NCBI GenBank assembly: GCA_002189035.1
Contig: NEEC01000057.1
Coordinates: forward strand, 1 to 39,894
Source: Utricularia gibba
Taxonomy: Eukaryota; Streptophyta; Magnoliopsida; Lamiales; Lentibulariaceae
Length of the DNA stretch: 39,894 nucleotides
Direction: 5' to 3'
Of this stretch, positions 1-11,716 are shown one piece after another. Positions within the stretch are counted from its first letter, which is position 1; the number at the start of each line of letters is the position of its first letter. The position numbers and the translations under genes are program-made. The notes under the pieces were generated by a model that saw nothing but the letters and a program-made list of their open reading frames with translations, did not search any database and was not told the origin of the DNA.

Positions 1-3000
1 CAACTAATTGAATCAATCAACAGCCAAAACATATGGTGTCAAACTTCATCGGATATGCGATCAAGATGGAAAAAGTCACATGTTACATCATGAATTTCGT
101 GCATCACTTATCCAACACTGTTGTATACTCAGGATATGCGTAAATATTTATTTTTAACAAATCCGGTGCACGTGTGATTTTTCGGCTGCATCCCGAATGG
201 TGATGCGCAATGAAATGACTATGTCGCACATCCTGGTCCACGAAGCACCTCTTCGAAAACATGTAGAGCCTTACTCTTCATAGCACACCATTGGGAAGCT
301 TTATTCGTGCTCCAAGTAATATCATATGGAGTTACGTTTTTCCGATAACTGTGGAATATTAAAAAACAACCTCAACGAAAAGTGTCTTCCGTGTCCTTCT
401 TGGTGGCTGCGTCTAAGAATGTGCTTCTCGTTCTCGACATTGATGCAAATGGGATACACGGCAAAAGAATCAAATAGCCACTAGAGACATGGTGTATGGG
501 AATGGTGCATCAAGAATCAGAAGTATCATAGCAACTAATTGAATCAATCAACAGCCAAAACATATGGTGTCAAACTTCATCGGATATGCGATCAAGATGG
601 AAAAAAGTCACATGTTACATCATGAATTTCGTGGCATCACTTATCCCAACACTGTTGTATACTCAGGATATGCGTAAATATTTATTTTTAACAAATCCGG
701 TGCACGTGTGATTTTTCGGCTGCATCCCGAATGGTGATGCGCAATGAAATGACTATGTCGCACATCCTGGTCCACGAAGCACCTCTTCGAAAAACATGTA
801 GAGCCTTACTCTTCATAGCACACCATTGGGAAGCTTTATTCGTGCTCCAAGTAATATCATATGGAGTTACGTTTTTCCGATAACTGTGGACATATTAAAA
901 ACAACCTCAACGAAAGTGTCTTCGTGTCCTTCCTTGGTGGCTGCGCTTAAGAATGCTTCTCGTTCTCGACATTGATGCAAATGGGATACACGGCAAAAGA
1001 ATCAAATAGCCACTAGAGACATGTGTATGGGAATGGTGCATCAAGAATCAGAAGTATCATAGCAACTAATTGAATCAATCAACAGCCAAAACATATGGTG
1101 TCAAACTTCATCGGATATGCGATCAAGATGGAAAAAAGTCACATGTTACATCATGAATTTCGTGGCATCACTTATCCCAACACTGTTGTATACTCAGGAT
1201 ATGCGTAAATATTTATTTTTAACAAATCCGGTGCACGTGTGATTTTTCGGCTGCATCCCGAATGGTGATGCGCAATGAAATGACTATGTCGCACATCCTG
1301 GTCCACGAAGCACCTCTTCGAAACATGTAGAGCCTTACTCTTCATAGCACACCATTGGGAAGCTTTATTCGTGCTCCAAGTAATATCATATGGAGTTACG
1401 TTTTTCCGATAACTGTGGACATATTAAAAACAACCTCAACGAAAAGTGTCTTCGTGTCCTTCCTTGGTGGCTGCGTCTAAGAATGTGCTTCTCGTTCTCG
1501 ACATTGATGCAAATGGATACACGGCAAAAGAATCAAATAGCCACTAGAGACATGGTGTATGGGAATGGTGCATCAAGAATCAGAAGTATCATAGCAACTA
1601 ATTGAATCAATCAACAGCCAAAACATATGGTGTCAAACTTCATCGGATATGCGATCAAGATGGAAAAAAGTCACATGTTACATCATGAATTTCGTGGCAT
1701 CACTTATCCAACACTGTTGTATACTCAGGATATGCGTAAATATTTATTTTTAACAAATCCGGTGCACGTGTGATTTTTCGGCTGCATCCCGAATGGTGAT
1801 GCGCAATGAAATGACTATGTCGCACATCCTGGTCCACGAAGCACCTCTTCGAAAACATGTAGAGCCTTACTCTTCATAGCACACCATTGGGAAGCTTTAT
1901 TCGTGCTCCAAGTAATATCATATGGAGTTACGTTTTTCCGATAACTGTGGACATATTAAAAACAACCTCAACGAAAAGTGTCTTCCGTGTCCTTCCTTGG
2001 TGGCTGCGTCTAAGAATGTGCTTCTCGTTCTCGACATTGATGCAAATGGGATACACGGCAAAAGAATCAAATAGCCACTAGAGACATGGTGTATGGAATG
2101 GTGCATCAAGAATCAGAAGTATCATAGCAACTAATTGAATCAATCAACAGCCAAAACATATGGTGTCAAACTTCATCGGATATGCGATCAAGATGGAAAA
2201 AAGTCACATGTTACATCATGAATTTCGTGGCATCACTTATCCCAACTGTTGTATACTCAGGATATGCGTAAATATTTATTTTTAACAAATCCGGTGCACG
2301 TGTGATTTTTCGGCTGCATCCCGAATGGTGATGCGCAATGAAATGACTATGTCGCACATCCTGGTCCACGAAGCACCTCTTCGAAACATGTAGAGCCTTA
2401 CTCTTCATAGCACACCATTGGGAAGCTTTTTCGTGCTCCAAGTAATATCATATGGAGTTACGTTTTTCCGATAACTGTGGACATATTAAAAACAACCTCA
2501 ACGAAAAGTGTCTTCTGTCCTTCCTTGGTGGCTGCGTCTAAGAATGTGCTTCTCGTTCTCGACATTGATGCAAATGGGATACACGGCAAAAGAATCAAAT
2601 AGCCACTAGAGACATGGTGTATGGGAATGGTGCATCAAGAATCAGAAGTATCATAGCAACTAATTGAATCAATCAACAGCCAAAACATATGGTGTCAAAC
2701 TTCATCGGATATGCGATCAAGATGGAAAAAAGTCACATGTTACATCATGAATTTCGTGGCATCACTTATCCCAACACTGTTGTATACTCAGGATATGCGT
2801 AAATATTTATTTTTAACAAATCCGGTGCACGTGTGATTTTTCGGCTGCATCCCGAATGGTGATGCGCATGCAACGAAGCACCTCTTCCATGTAGAGCCTT
2901 ACTCTTCATAGCACACCATTGGGAAGCTTTATTCGTGCTCCAAGTAATATCATATGGAGTTACGTTTTTCCGATAACTGTGGACATATTAAAAACAACCT

Positions 3001-3159
3001 CAACGAAAAGTGTCTTCGTGTCCTTCCTTGGTGGCTGCGTCTAAGAATGTGCTTCTCGTTCTCGACATTGATGCAAATGGGATACACGGCAAAAGAATCA
3101 AATAGCCACTAGAGACATGGTGTATGGGAATGGTGCATCAAGAATCAGAAGTATCATAG
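1..3159 (+). repeat. Variable left block, satellite copies 1-6
   Basis: Six units start at 1, 532, 1063, 1595, 2128 and 2657, with lengths 531, 531, 532, 533, 529 and 503 bp. Nearly all differences from the 535-bp form are 1-2 bp losses, often in short runs of one base. Examples are TCCC to TCC in copies 1 and 4, the A-run at monomer 259-262 shortened in copies 3 and 5 but lengthened by one in copy 2, and GGG to GG near the unit end in copy 4. Copy 2 also reads GCGCTTAAG where the norm is GCGTCTAAG. Copy 6 is the exception, with larger internal losses. The variant density is far above that of the block starting at 3160. Confidence 0.93.
2657..3159 (+). repeat. Internally deleted copy 6 (503 bp)
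   Basis: Thirty bases of the norm (monomer 213-242) are replaced by TGCA after GATGCGCA, a net loss of 26 bp. A further 5 bp of GAAAAC are lost, giving CTTCCATGTAG, and one C is lost at monomer 392-393. It is the only ordinary copy with a lesion in the otherwise indel-poor core. The inserted TGCA could be template-switch filler. Confidence 0.85.
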
Positions 3160-3330
3160 CAACTAATTGAATCAATCAACAGCCAAAACATATGGTGTCA
3201 AACTTCATCGGATATGCGATCAAGATGGAAAAAAGTCACATGTTACATCATGAATTTCGTGGCATCACTTATCCCAACACTGTTGTATACTCAGGATATG
3301 CGTAAATATTTATTTTTAACAAATCCGGTG

Positions 3331-3336
3331 CACGTG
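3331..3336. other. CACGTG palindrome, once per monomer
   Basis: CACGTG at monomer 172-177 overlaps GTGCAC at 169-174. CACGTG is the E-box/G-box core bound by bHLH and bZIP proteins in many eukaryotes, but a 6-bp palindrome alone is weak evidence for binding. It lies inside the indel-poor core and is retained in three copies of that core within the scrambled island. Any regulatory or structural role is inference. Confidence 0.3.
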
Positions 3337-3342
3337 TGATTT

Positions 3343-3359
3343 TTCGGCTGCATCCCGAA
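3343..3359. other. Short dyad TTCGG-7 nt-CCGAA in the core
   Basis: Perfect 5-bp inverted repeat (TTCGG at 3343-3347, CCGAA at 3355-3359) with a 7-nt spacer, present in the standard copies at monomer 184-200. In the scrambled island the spacer is one base shorter (CTGCACC instead of CTGCATCC). It is too short to be a convincing terminator or cruciform. A dimeric protein site is possible but unproven. Confidence 0.35.
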
Positions 3360-3543
3360 TGGTGATGCGCAATGAAATGACTATGTCGCACATCCTGGTC
3401 CACGAAGCACCTCTTCGAAAACATGTAGAGCCTTACTCTTCATAGCACACCATTGGGAAGCTTTATTCGTGCTCCAAGTAATATCATATGGAGTTACGTT
3501 TTTCCGATAACTGTGGACATATTAAAAACAACCTCAACGAAAA

Positions 3544-3562
3544 GTGTCTTCCGTGTCCTTCC
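3544..3562 (+). repeat. Micro-tandem GTGTCTTCC/GTGTCCTTCC
   Basis: Two adjacent near-copies (9 and 10 bp) at monomer 385-403. The site is a deletion hot spot. Copies 2, 3, 6, 11, 12 and 65 lose one C at its centre, copy 5 loses two bases, and copies 1, 54 and 57 lose a base at its right edge. Slippage between the two near-copies would explain recurrent loss. Confidence 0.6.
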
Positions 3563-3587
3563 TTGGTGGCTGCGTCTAAGAATGTGC

Positions 3588-3599
3588 TTCTCGTTCTCG
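3588..3599 (+). repeat. Micro-tandem TTCTCG x2
   Basis: Exact hexamer duplication at monomer 429-440. A fragment containing this hexamer is reused at rearrangement points in the altered copies (near 27303, 28447 and 33190), so it may take part in microhomology joining. Confidence 0.55.
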
Positions 3600-5299
3600 A
3601 CATTGATGCAAATGGGATACACGGCAAAAGAATCAAATAGCCACTAGAGACATGGTGTATGGGAATGGTGCATCAAGAATCAGAAGTATCATAGCAACTA
3701 ATTGAATCAATCAACAGCCAAAACATATGGTGTCAAACTTCATCGGATATGCGATCAAGATGGAAAAAAGTCACATGTTACATCATGAATTTCGTGGCAT
3801 CACTTATCCCAACACTGTTGTATACTCAGGATATGCGTAAATATTTATTTTTAACAAATCCGGTGCACGTGTGATTTTTCGGCTGCATCCCGAATGGTGA
3901 TGCGCAATGAAATGACTATGTCGCACATCCTGGTCCACGAAGCACCTCTTCGAAAACATGTAGAGCCTTACTCTTCATAGCACACCATTGGGAAGCTTTA
4001 TTCGTGCTCCAAGTAATATCATATGGAGTTACGTTTTTCCGATAACTGTGGACATATTAAAAACAACCTCAACGAAAAGTGTCTTCCGTGTCCTTCCTTG
4101 GTGGCTGCGTCTAAGAATGTGCTTCTCGTTCTCGACATTGATGCAAATGGGATACACGGCAAAAGAATCAAATAGCCACTAGAGACATGGTGTATGGGAA
4201 TGGTGCATCAAGAATCAGAAGTATCATAGCAACTAATTGAATCAATCAACAGCCAAAACATATGGTGTCAAACTTCATCGGATATGCGATCAAGATGGAA
4301 AAAAGTCACATGTTACATCATGAATTTCGTGGCATCACTTATCCCAACACTGTTGTATACTCAGGATATGCGTAAATATTTATTTTTAACAAATCCGGTG
4401 CACGTGTGATTTTTCGGCTGCATCCCGAATGGTGATGCGCAATGAAATGACTATGTCGCACATCCTGGTCCACGAAGCACCTCTTCGAAAACATGTAGAG
4501 CCTTACTCTTCATAGCACACCATTGGGAAGCTTTATTCGTGCTCCAAGTAATATCATATGGAGTTACGTTTTTCCGATAACTGTGGACATATTAAAAACA
4601 ACCTCAACGAAAAGTGTCTTCCGTGTCCTTCCTTGGTGGCTGCGTCTAAGAATGTGCTTCTCGTTCTCGACATTGATGCAAATGGGATACACGGCAAAAG
4701 AATCAAATAGCCACTAGAGACATGGTGTATGGGAATGGTGCATCAAGAATCAGAAGTATCATAGCAACTAATTGAATCAATCAACAGCCAAAACATATGG
4801 TGTCAAACTTCATCGGATATGCGATCAAGATGGAAAAAAGTCACATGTTACATCATGAATTTCGTGGCATCACTTATCCCAACACTGTTGTATACTCAGG
4901 ATATGCGTAAATATTTATTTTTAACAAATCCGGTGCACGTGTGATTTTTCGGCTGCATCCCGAATGGTGATGCGCAATGAAATGACTATGTCGCACATCC
5001 TGGTCCACGAAGCACCTCTTCGAAAACATGTAGAGCCTTACTCTTCATAGCACACCATTGGGAAGCTTTATTCGTGCTCCAAGTAATATCATATGGAGTT
5101 ACGTTTTTCCGATAACTGTGGACATATTAAAAACAACCTCAACGAAAAGTGTCTTCCGTGTCCTTCCTTGGTGGCTGCGTCTAAGAATGTGCTTCTCGTT
5201 CTCGACATTGATGCAAATGGGATACACGGCAAAAGAATCAAATAGCCACTAGAGACATGGTGTATGGGAATGGTGCATCAAGAATCAGAAGTATCATAG

Positions 5300-6366
5300 C
5301 AACTAATTGAATCAATCAACAGCCAAAACATATGGTGTCAAACTTCATCGGATATGCGATCAAGATGGAAAAAAGTCACATGTTACATCATGAATTTCGT
5401 GGCATCACTTATCCCAACACTGTTGTATACTCAGGATATGCGTAAATATTTATTTTTAACAAATCCGGTGCACGTGTGATTTTTCGGCTGCATCCCGAAT
5501 GGTGATGCGCAATGAAATGACTATGTCGCACATCCTGGTCCACGAAGCACCTCTTCGAAAACATGTAGAGCCTTACTCTTCATAGCACACCATTGGGAAG
5601 CTTTATTCGTGCTCAAGTAATATCATATGGAGTTACGTTTTTCCGATAACTGTGGACATATTAAAAACAACCTCAACGAAAAGTGTCTTCGTGTCCTTCC
5701 TTGGTGGCTGCGTCTAAGAATGTGCTTCTCGTTCTCGACATTGATGCAAATGGGATACACGGCAAAAGAATCAAATAGCCACTAGAGACATGGTGTATGG
5801 GAATGGTGCATCAAGAATCAGAAGTATCATAGCAACTAATTGAATCAATCAACAGCCAAAACATATGGTGTCAAACTTCATCGGATATGCGATCAAGATG
5901 GAAAAAAGTCACATGTTACATCATGAATTTCGTGGCATCACTTATCCCAACACTGTTGTATACTCAGGATATGCGTAAATATTTATTTTTAACAAATCCG
6001 GTGCACGTGTGATTTTTCGGCTGCATCCCGAATGGTGATGCGCAATGAAATGACTATGTCGCACATCCTGGTCCACGAAGCACCTCTTCGAAAACATGTA
6101 GAGCCTTACTCTTCATAGCACACCATTGGGAAGCTTTATTCGTGCTCCAAGTAATATCATATGGAGTTACGTTTTTCCGATAACTGTGGACATATTAAAA
6201 ACAACCTCAACGAAAAGTGTCTTCGTGTCCTTCCTTGGTGGCTGCGTCTAAGAATGTGCTTCTCGTTCTCGACATTGATGCAAATGGGATACACGGCAAA
6301 AGAATCAAATAGCCACTAGAGACATGGTGTATGGGAATGGTGCATCAAGAATCAGAAGTATCATAG
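5300..6366 (+). repeat. Copies 11-12 with shared C deletion
   Basis: Units of 533 bp (5300-5832) and 534 bp (5833-6366). Both lack one C in the GTCTTCCGTG context (monomer 392-393), and copy 11 also lacks one C in GCTCCAAG. The variant shared by neighbours fits local duplication of one altered unit, although the same site is also hit in copies 2, 3 and 6. Confidence 0.92.
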
Positions 6367-9300
6367 CAACTAATTGAATCAATCAACAGCCAAAACATAT
6401 GGTGTCAAACTTCATCGGATATGCGATCAAGATGGAAAAAAGTCACATGTTACATCATGAATTTCGTGGCATCACTTATCCCAACACTGTTGTATACTCA
6501 GGATATGCGTAAATATTTATTTTTAACAAATCCGGTGCACGTGTGATTTTTCGGCTGCATCCCGAATGGTGATGCGCAATGAAATGACTATGTCGCACAT
6601 CCTGGTCCACGAAGCACCTCTTCGAAAACATGTAGAGCCTTACTCTTCATAGCACACCATTGGGAAGCTTTATTCGTGCTCCAAGTAATATCATATGGAG
6701 TTACGTTTTTCCGATAACTGTGGACATATTAAAAACAACCTCAACGAAAAGTGTCTTCCGTGTCCTTCCTTGGTGGCTGCGTCTAAGAATGTGCTTCTCG
6801 TTCTCGACATTGATGCAAATGGGATACACGGCAAAAGAATCAAATAGCCACTAGAGACATGGTGTATGGGAATGGTGCATCAAGAATCAGAAGTATCATA
6901 GCAACTAATTGAATCAATCAACAGCCAAAACATATGGTGTCAAACTTCATCGGATATGCGATCAAGATGGAAAAAAGTCACATGTTACATCATGAATTTC
7001 GTGGCATCACTTATCCCAACACTGTTGTATACTCAGGATATGCGTAAATATTTATTTTTAACAAATCCGGTGCACGTGTGATTTTTCGGCTGCATCCCGA
7101 ATGGTGATGCGCAATGAAATGACTATGTCGCACATCCTGGTCCACGAAGCACCTCTTCGAAAACATGTAGAGCCTTACTCTTCATAGCACACCATTGGGA
7201 AGCTTTATTCGTGCTCCAAGTAATATCATATGGAGTTACGTTTTTCCGATAACTGTGGACATATTAAAAACAACCTCAACGAAAAGTGTCTTCCGTGTCC
7301 TTCCTTGGTGGCTGCGTCTAAGAATGTGCTTCTCGTTCTCGACATTGATGCAAATGGGATACACGGCAAAAGAATCAAATAGCCACTAGAGACATGGTGT
7401 ATGGGAATGGTGCATCAAGAATCAGAAGTATCATAGCAACTAATTGAATCAATCAACAGCCAAAACATATGGTGTCAAACTTCATCGGATATGCGATCAA
7501 GATGGAAAAAAGTCACATGTTACATCATGAATTTCGTGGCATCACTTATCCCAACACTGTTGTATACTCAGGATATGCGTAAATATTTATTTTTAACAAA
7601 TCCGGTGCACGTGTGATTTTTCGGCTGCATCCCGAATGGTGATGCGCAATGAAATGACTATGTCGCACATCCTGGTCCACGAAGCACCTCTTCGAAAACA
7701 TGTAGAGCCTTACTCTTCATAGCACACCATTGGGAAGCTTTATTCGTGCTCCAAGTAATATCATATGGAGTTACGTTTTTCCGATAACTGTGGACATATT
7801 AAAAACAACCTCAACGAAAAGTGTCTTCCGTGTCCTTCCTTGGTGGCTGCGTCTAAGAATGTGCTTCTCGTTCTCGACATTGATGCAAATGGGATACACG
7901 GCAAAAGAATCAAATAGCCACTAGAGACATGGTGTATGGGAATGGTGCATCAAGAATCAGAAGTATCATAGCAACTAATTGAATCAATCAACAGCCAAAA
8001 CATATGGTGTCAAACTTCATCGGATATGCGATCAAGATGGAAAAAAGTCACATGTTACATCATGAATTTCGTGGCATCACTTATCCCAACACTGTTGTAT
8101 ACTCAGGATATGCGTAAATATTTATTTTTAACAAATCCGGTGCACGTGTGATTTTTCGGCTGCATCCCGAATGGTGATGCGCAATGAAATGACTATGTCG
8201 CACATCCTGGTCCACGAAGCACCTCTTCGAAAACATGTAGAGCCTTACTCTTCATAGCACACCATTGGGAAGCTTTATTCGTGCTCCAAGTAATATCATA
8301 TGGAGTTACGTTTTTCCGATAACTGTGGACATATTAAAAACAACCTCAACGAAAAGTGTCTTCCGTGTCCTTCCTTGGTGGCTGCGTCTAAGAATGTGCT
8401 TCTCGTTCTCGACATTGATGCAAATGGGATACACGGCAAAAGAATCAAATAGCCACTAGAGACATGGTGTATGGGAATGGTGCATCAAGAATCAGAAGTA
8501 TCATAGCAACTAATTGAATCAATCAACAGCCAAAACATATGGTGTCAAACTTCATCGGATATGCGATCAAGATGGAAAAAAGTCACATGTTACATCATGA
8601 ATTTCGTGGCATCACTTATCCCAACACTGTTGTATACTCAGGATATGCGTAAATATTTATTTTTAACAAATCCGGTGCACGTGTGATTTTTCGGCTGCAT
8701 CCCGAATGGTGATGCGCAATGAAATGACTATGTCGCACATCCTGGTCCACGAAGCACCTCTTCGAAAACATGTAGAGCCTTACTCTTCATAGCACACCAT
8801 TGGGAAGCTTTATTCGTGCTCCAAGTAATATCATATGGAGTTACGTTTTTCCGATAACTGTGGACATATTAAAAACAACCTCAACGAAAAGTGTCTTCCG
8901 TGTCCTTCCTTGGTGGCTGCGTCTAAGAATGTGCTTCTCGTTCTCGACATTGATGCAAATGGGATACACGGCAAAAGAATCAAATAGCCACTAGAGACAT
9001 GGTGTATGGGAATGGTGCATCAAGAATCAGAAGTATCATAGCAACTAATTGAATCAATCAACAGCCAAAACATATGGTGTCAAACTTCATCGGATATGCG
9101 ATCAAGATGGAAAAAAGTCACATGTTACATCATGAATTTCGTGGCATCACTTATCCCAACACTGTTGTATACTCAGGATATGCGTAAATATTTATTTTTA
9201 ACAAATCCGGTGCACGTGTGATTTTTCGGCTGCATCCCGAATGGTGATGCGCAATGAAATGACTATGTCGCACATCCTGGTCCACGAAGCACCTCTTCGA

Positions 9301-11716
9301 AAACATGTAGAGCCTTACTCTTCATAGCACACCATTGGGAAGCTTTATTCGTGCTCCAAGTAATATCATATGGAGTTACGTTTTTCCGATAACTGTGGAC
9401 ATATTAAAAACAACCTCAACGAAAAGTGTCTTCCGTGTCCTTCCTTGGTGGCTGCGTCTAAGAATGTGCTTCTCGTTCTCGACATTGATGCAAATGGGAT
9501 ACACGGCAAAAGAATCAAATAGCCACTAGAGACATGGTGTATGGGAATGGTGCATCAAGAATCAGAAGTATCATAGCAACTAATTGAATCAATCAACAGC
9601 CAAAACATATGGTGTCAAACTTCATCGGATATGCGATCAAGATGGAAAAAAGTCACATGTTACATCATGAATTTCGTGGCATCACTTATCCCAACACTGT
9701 TGTATACTCAGGATATGCGTAAATATTTATTTTTAACAAATCCGGTGCACGTGTGATTTTTCGGCTGCATCCCGAATGGTGATGCGCAATGAAATGACTA
9801 TGTCGCACATCCTGGTCCACGAAGCACCTCTTCGAAAACATGTAGAGCCTTACTCTTCATAGCACACCATTGGGAAGCTTTATTCGTGCTCCAAGTAATA
9901 TCATATGGAGTTACGTTTTTCCGATAACTGTGGACATATTAAAAACAACCTCAACGAAAAGTGTCTTCCGTGTCCTTCCTTGGTGGCTGCGTCTAAGAAT
10001 GTGCTTCTCGTTCTCGACATTGATGCAAATGGGATACACGGCAAAAGAATCAAATAGCCACTAGAGACATGGTGTATGGGAATGGTGCATCAAGAATCAG
10101 AAGTATCATAGCAACTAATTGAATCAATCAACAGCCAAAACATATGGTGTCAAACTTCATCGGATATGCGATCAAGATGGAAAAAAGTCACATGTTACAT
10201 CATGAATTTCGTGGCATCACTTATCCCAACACTGTTGTATACTCAGGATATGCGTAAATATTTATTTTTAACAAATCCGGTGCACGTGTGATTTTTCGGC
10301 TGCATCCCGAATGGTGATGCGCAATGAAATGACTATGTCGCACATCCTGGTCCACGAAGCACCTCTTCGAAAACATGTAGAGCCTTACTCTTCATAGCAC
10401 ACCATTGGGAAGCTTTATTCGTGCTCCAAGTAATATCATATGGAGTTACGTTTTTCCGATAACTGTGGACATATTAAAAACAACCTCAACGAAAAGTGTC
10501 TTCCGTGTCCTTCCTTGGTGGCTGCGTCTAAGAATGTGCTTCTCGTTCTCGACATTGATGCAAATGGGATACACGGCAAAAGAATCAAATAGCCACTAGA
10601 GACATGGTGTATGGGAATGGTGCATCAAGAATCAGAAGTATCATAGCAACTAATTGAATCAATCAACAGCCAAAACATATGGTGTCAAACTTCATCGGAT
10701 ATGCGATCAAGATGGAAAAAAGTCACATGTTACATCATGAATTTCGTGGCATCACTTATCCCAACACTGTTGTATACTCAGGATATGCGTAAATATTTAT
10801 TTTTAACAAATCCGGTGCACGTGTGATTTTTCGGCTGCATCCCGAATGGTGATGCGCAATGAAATGACTATGTCGCACATCCTGGTCCACGAAGCACCTC
10901 TTCGAAAACATGTAGAGCCTTACTCTTCATAGCACACCATTGGGAAGCTTTATTCGTGCTCCAAGTAATATCATATGGAGTTACGTTTTTCCGATAACTG
11001 TGGACATATTAAAAACAACCTCAACGAAAAGTGTCTTCCGTGTCCTTCCTTGGTGGCTGCGTCTAAGAATGTGCTTCTCGTTCTCGACATTGATGCAAAT
11101 GGGATACACGGCAAAAGAATCAAATAGCCACTAGAGACATGGTGTATGGGAATGGTGCATCAAGAATCAGAAGTATCATAGCAACTAATTGAATCAATCA
11201 ACAGCCAAAACATATGGTGTCAAACTTCATCGGATATGCGATCAAGATGGAAAAAAGTCACATGTTACATCATGAATTTCGTGGCATCACTTATCCCAAC
11301 ACTGTTGTATACTCAGGATATGCGTAAATATTTATTTTTAACAAATCCGGTGCACGTGTGATTTTTCGGCTGCATCCCGAATGGTGATGCGCAATGAAAT
11401 GACTATGTCGCACATCCTGGTCCACGAAGCACCTCTTCGAAAACATGTAGAGCCTTACTCTTCATAGCACACCATTGGGAAGCTTTATTCGTGCTCCAAG
11501 TAATATCATATGGAGTTACGTTTTTCCGATAACTGTGGACATATTAAAAACAACCTCAACGAAAAGTGTCTTCCGTGTCCTTCCTTGGTGGCTGCGTCTA
11601 AGAATGTGCTTCTCGTTCTCGACATTGATGCAAATGGGATACACGGCAAAAGAATCAAATAGCCACTAGAGACATGGTGTATGGGAATGGTGCATCAAGA
11701 ATCAGAAGTATCATAG
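6367..11716 (+). repeat. Ten consecutive exact units, copies 13-22
   Basis: Starts are at 6367, 6902, 7437, 7972, 8507, 9042, 9577, 10112, 10647 and 11182, each 535 bp. I found no difference between them on reading, which makes a 5.35-kb stretch of effectively identical units. Such uniformity implies very recent amplification or conversion, or an assembly that filled the region with consensus. Confidence 0.95.

Larger units (their letters stand above)
3282..3414 (+). other. Indel-poor core of the monomer (positions 123-255), shown in copy 7
   Basis: In the ordinary full-length copies I compared, this 133-bp segment carries no insertion or deletion except in copy 6, where about 26 bp are missing. 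Small deletions elsewhere in the unit are frequent (positions 70-121, 259-262, 295-318, 340-344, 380-418, 440-470 and 479-504). The core includes an AT-rich stretch (monomer about 144-160), the CACGTG palindrome and the TTCGG/CCGAA dyad. Its two runs of five T (154-158, 181-185) never vary, whereas the T5 run at 340-344 loses a base in six copies. This could reflect constraint, for example a protein-binding or nucleosome-positioning segment, or uneven gene conversion. No function can be assigned from the sequence. Confidence 0.55.
3160..3694 (+). repeat. Reference 535-bp satellite monomer (copy 7)
   Basis: First unit that matches the majority sequence over its full length, used here as the coordinate reference. 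It has one HindIII site (AAGCTT, monomer 299-304), two NdeI sites (CATATG, monomer 30-35 and 326-331), a CACGTG palindrome at 172-177 and a short dyad at 184-200. I counted about 21 CpG dinucleotides, close to the number expected from its base composition. There are several short internal repeats but no open reading frame beyond about 64 codons, and that one needs a TTG start. The choice of first base is arbitrary, because the array is circularly permutable. Confidence 0.95.
3160..5299 (+). repeat. Four exact 535-bp units, copies 7-10
   Basis: Units start at 3160, 3695, 4230 and 4765. Each is 535 bp and reads as the consensus. No other feature is seen in the block. Confidence 0.96.

Noticed and set aside
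3235-3242. GTCACATG, a perfect match to the budding-yeast centromere CDEI box (RTCACRTG)
   Set aside because: A CDEIII element at the right distance is missing and the intervening DNA is not strongly AT-rich. An 8-bp degenerate match is expected by chance, and point centromeres are not tandem arrays.
3309-3314. AATAAA-like polyadenylation hexamer on the minus strand of each unit
   Set aside because: A single AT-rich hexamer without a transcript or downstream element is not evidence of a gene end.
3308-3318. ATTTATTTTTA, 10 of 11 to the yeast ARS consensus
   Set aside because: The motif is meaningful only in Saccharomyces-type origins, and such AT-rich near-matches are common by chance. The host is unknown.
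3343-3359. Resemblance of TTCGGCTGCATCCCG to the mammalian CENP-B box
   Set aside because: Three of the nine essential positions mismatch, so it does not meet the motif.
3453-3647. Recurring 64-codon open frame, repeated in nearly every unit with an identical product
   Set aside because: It needs a TTG start, has no ribosome-binding context or recognisable domain, and is conserved only because the whole monomer is. The unit length is not a multiple of three, and single-base losses shift the frame freely.
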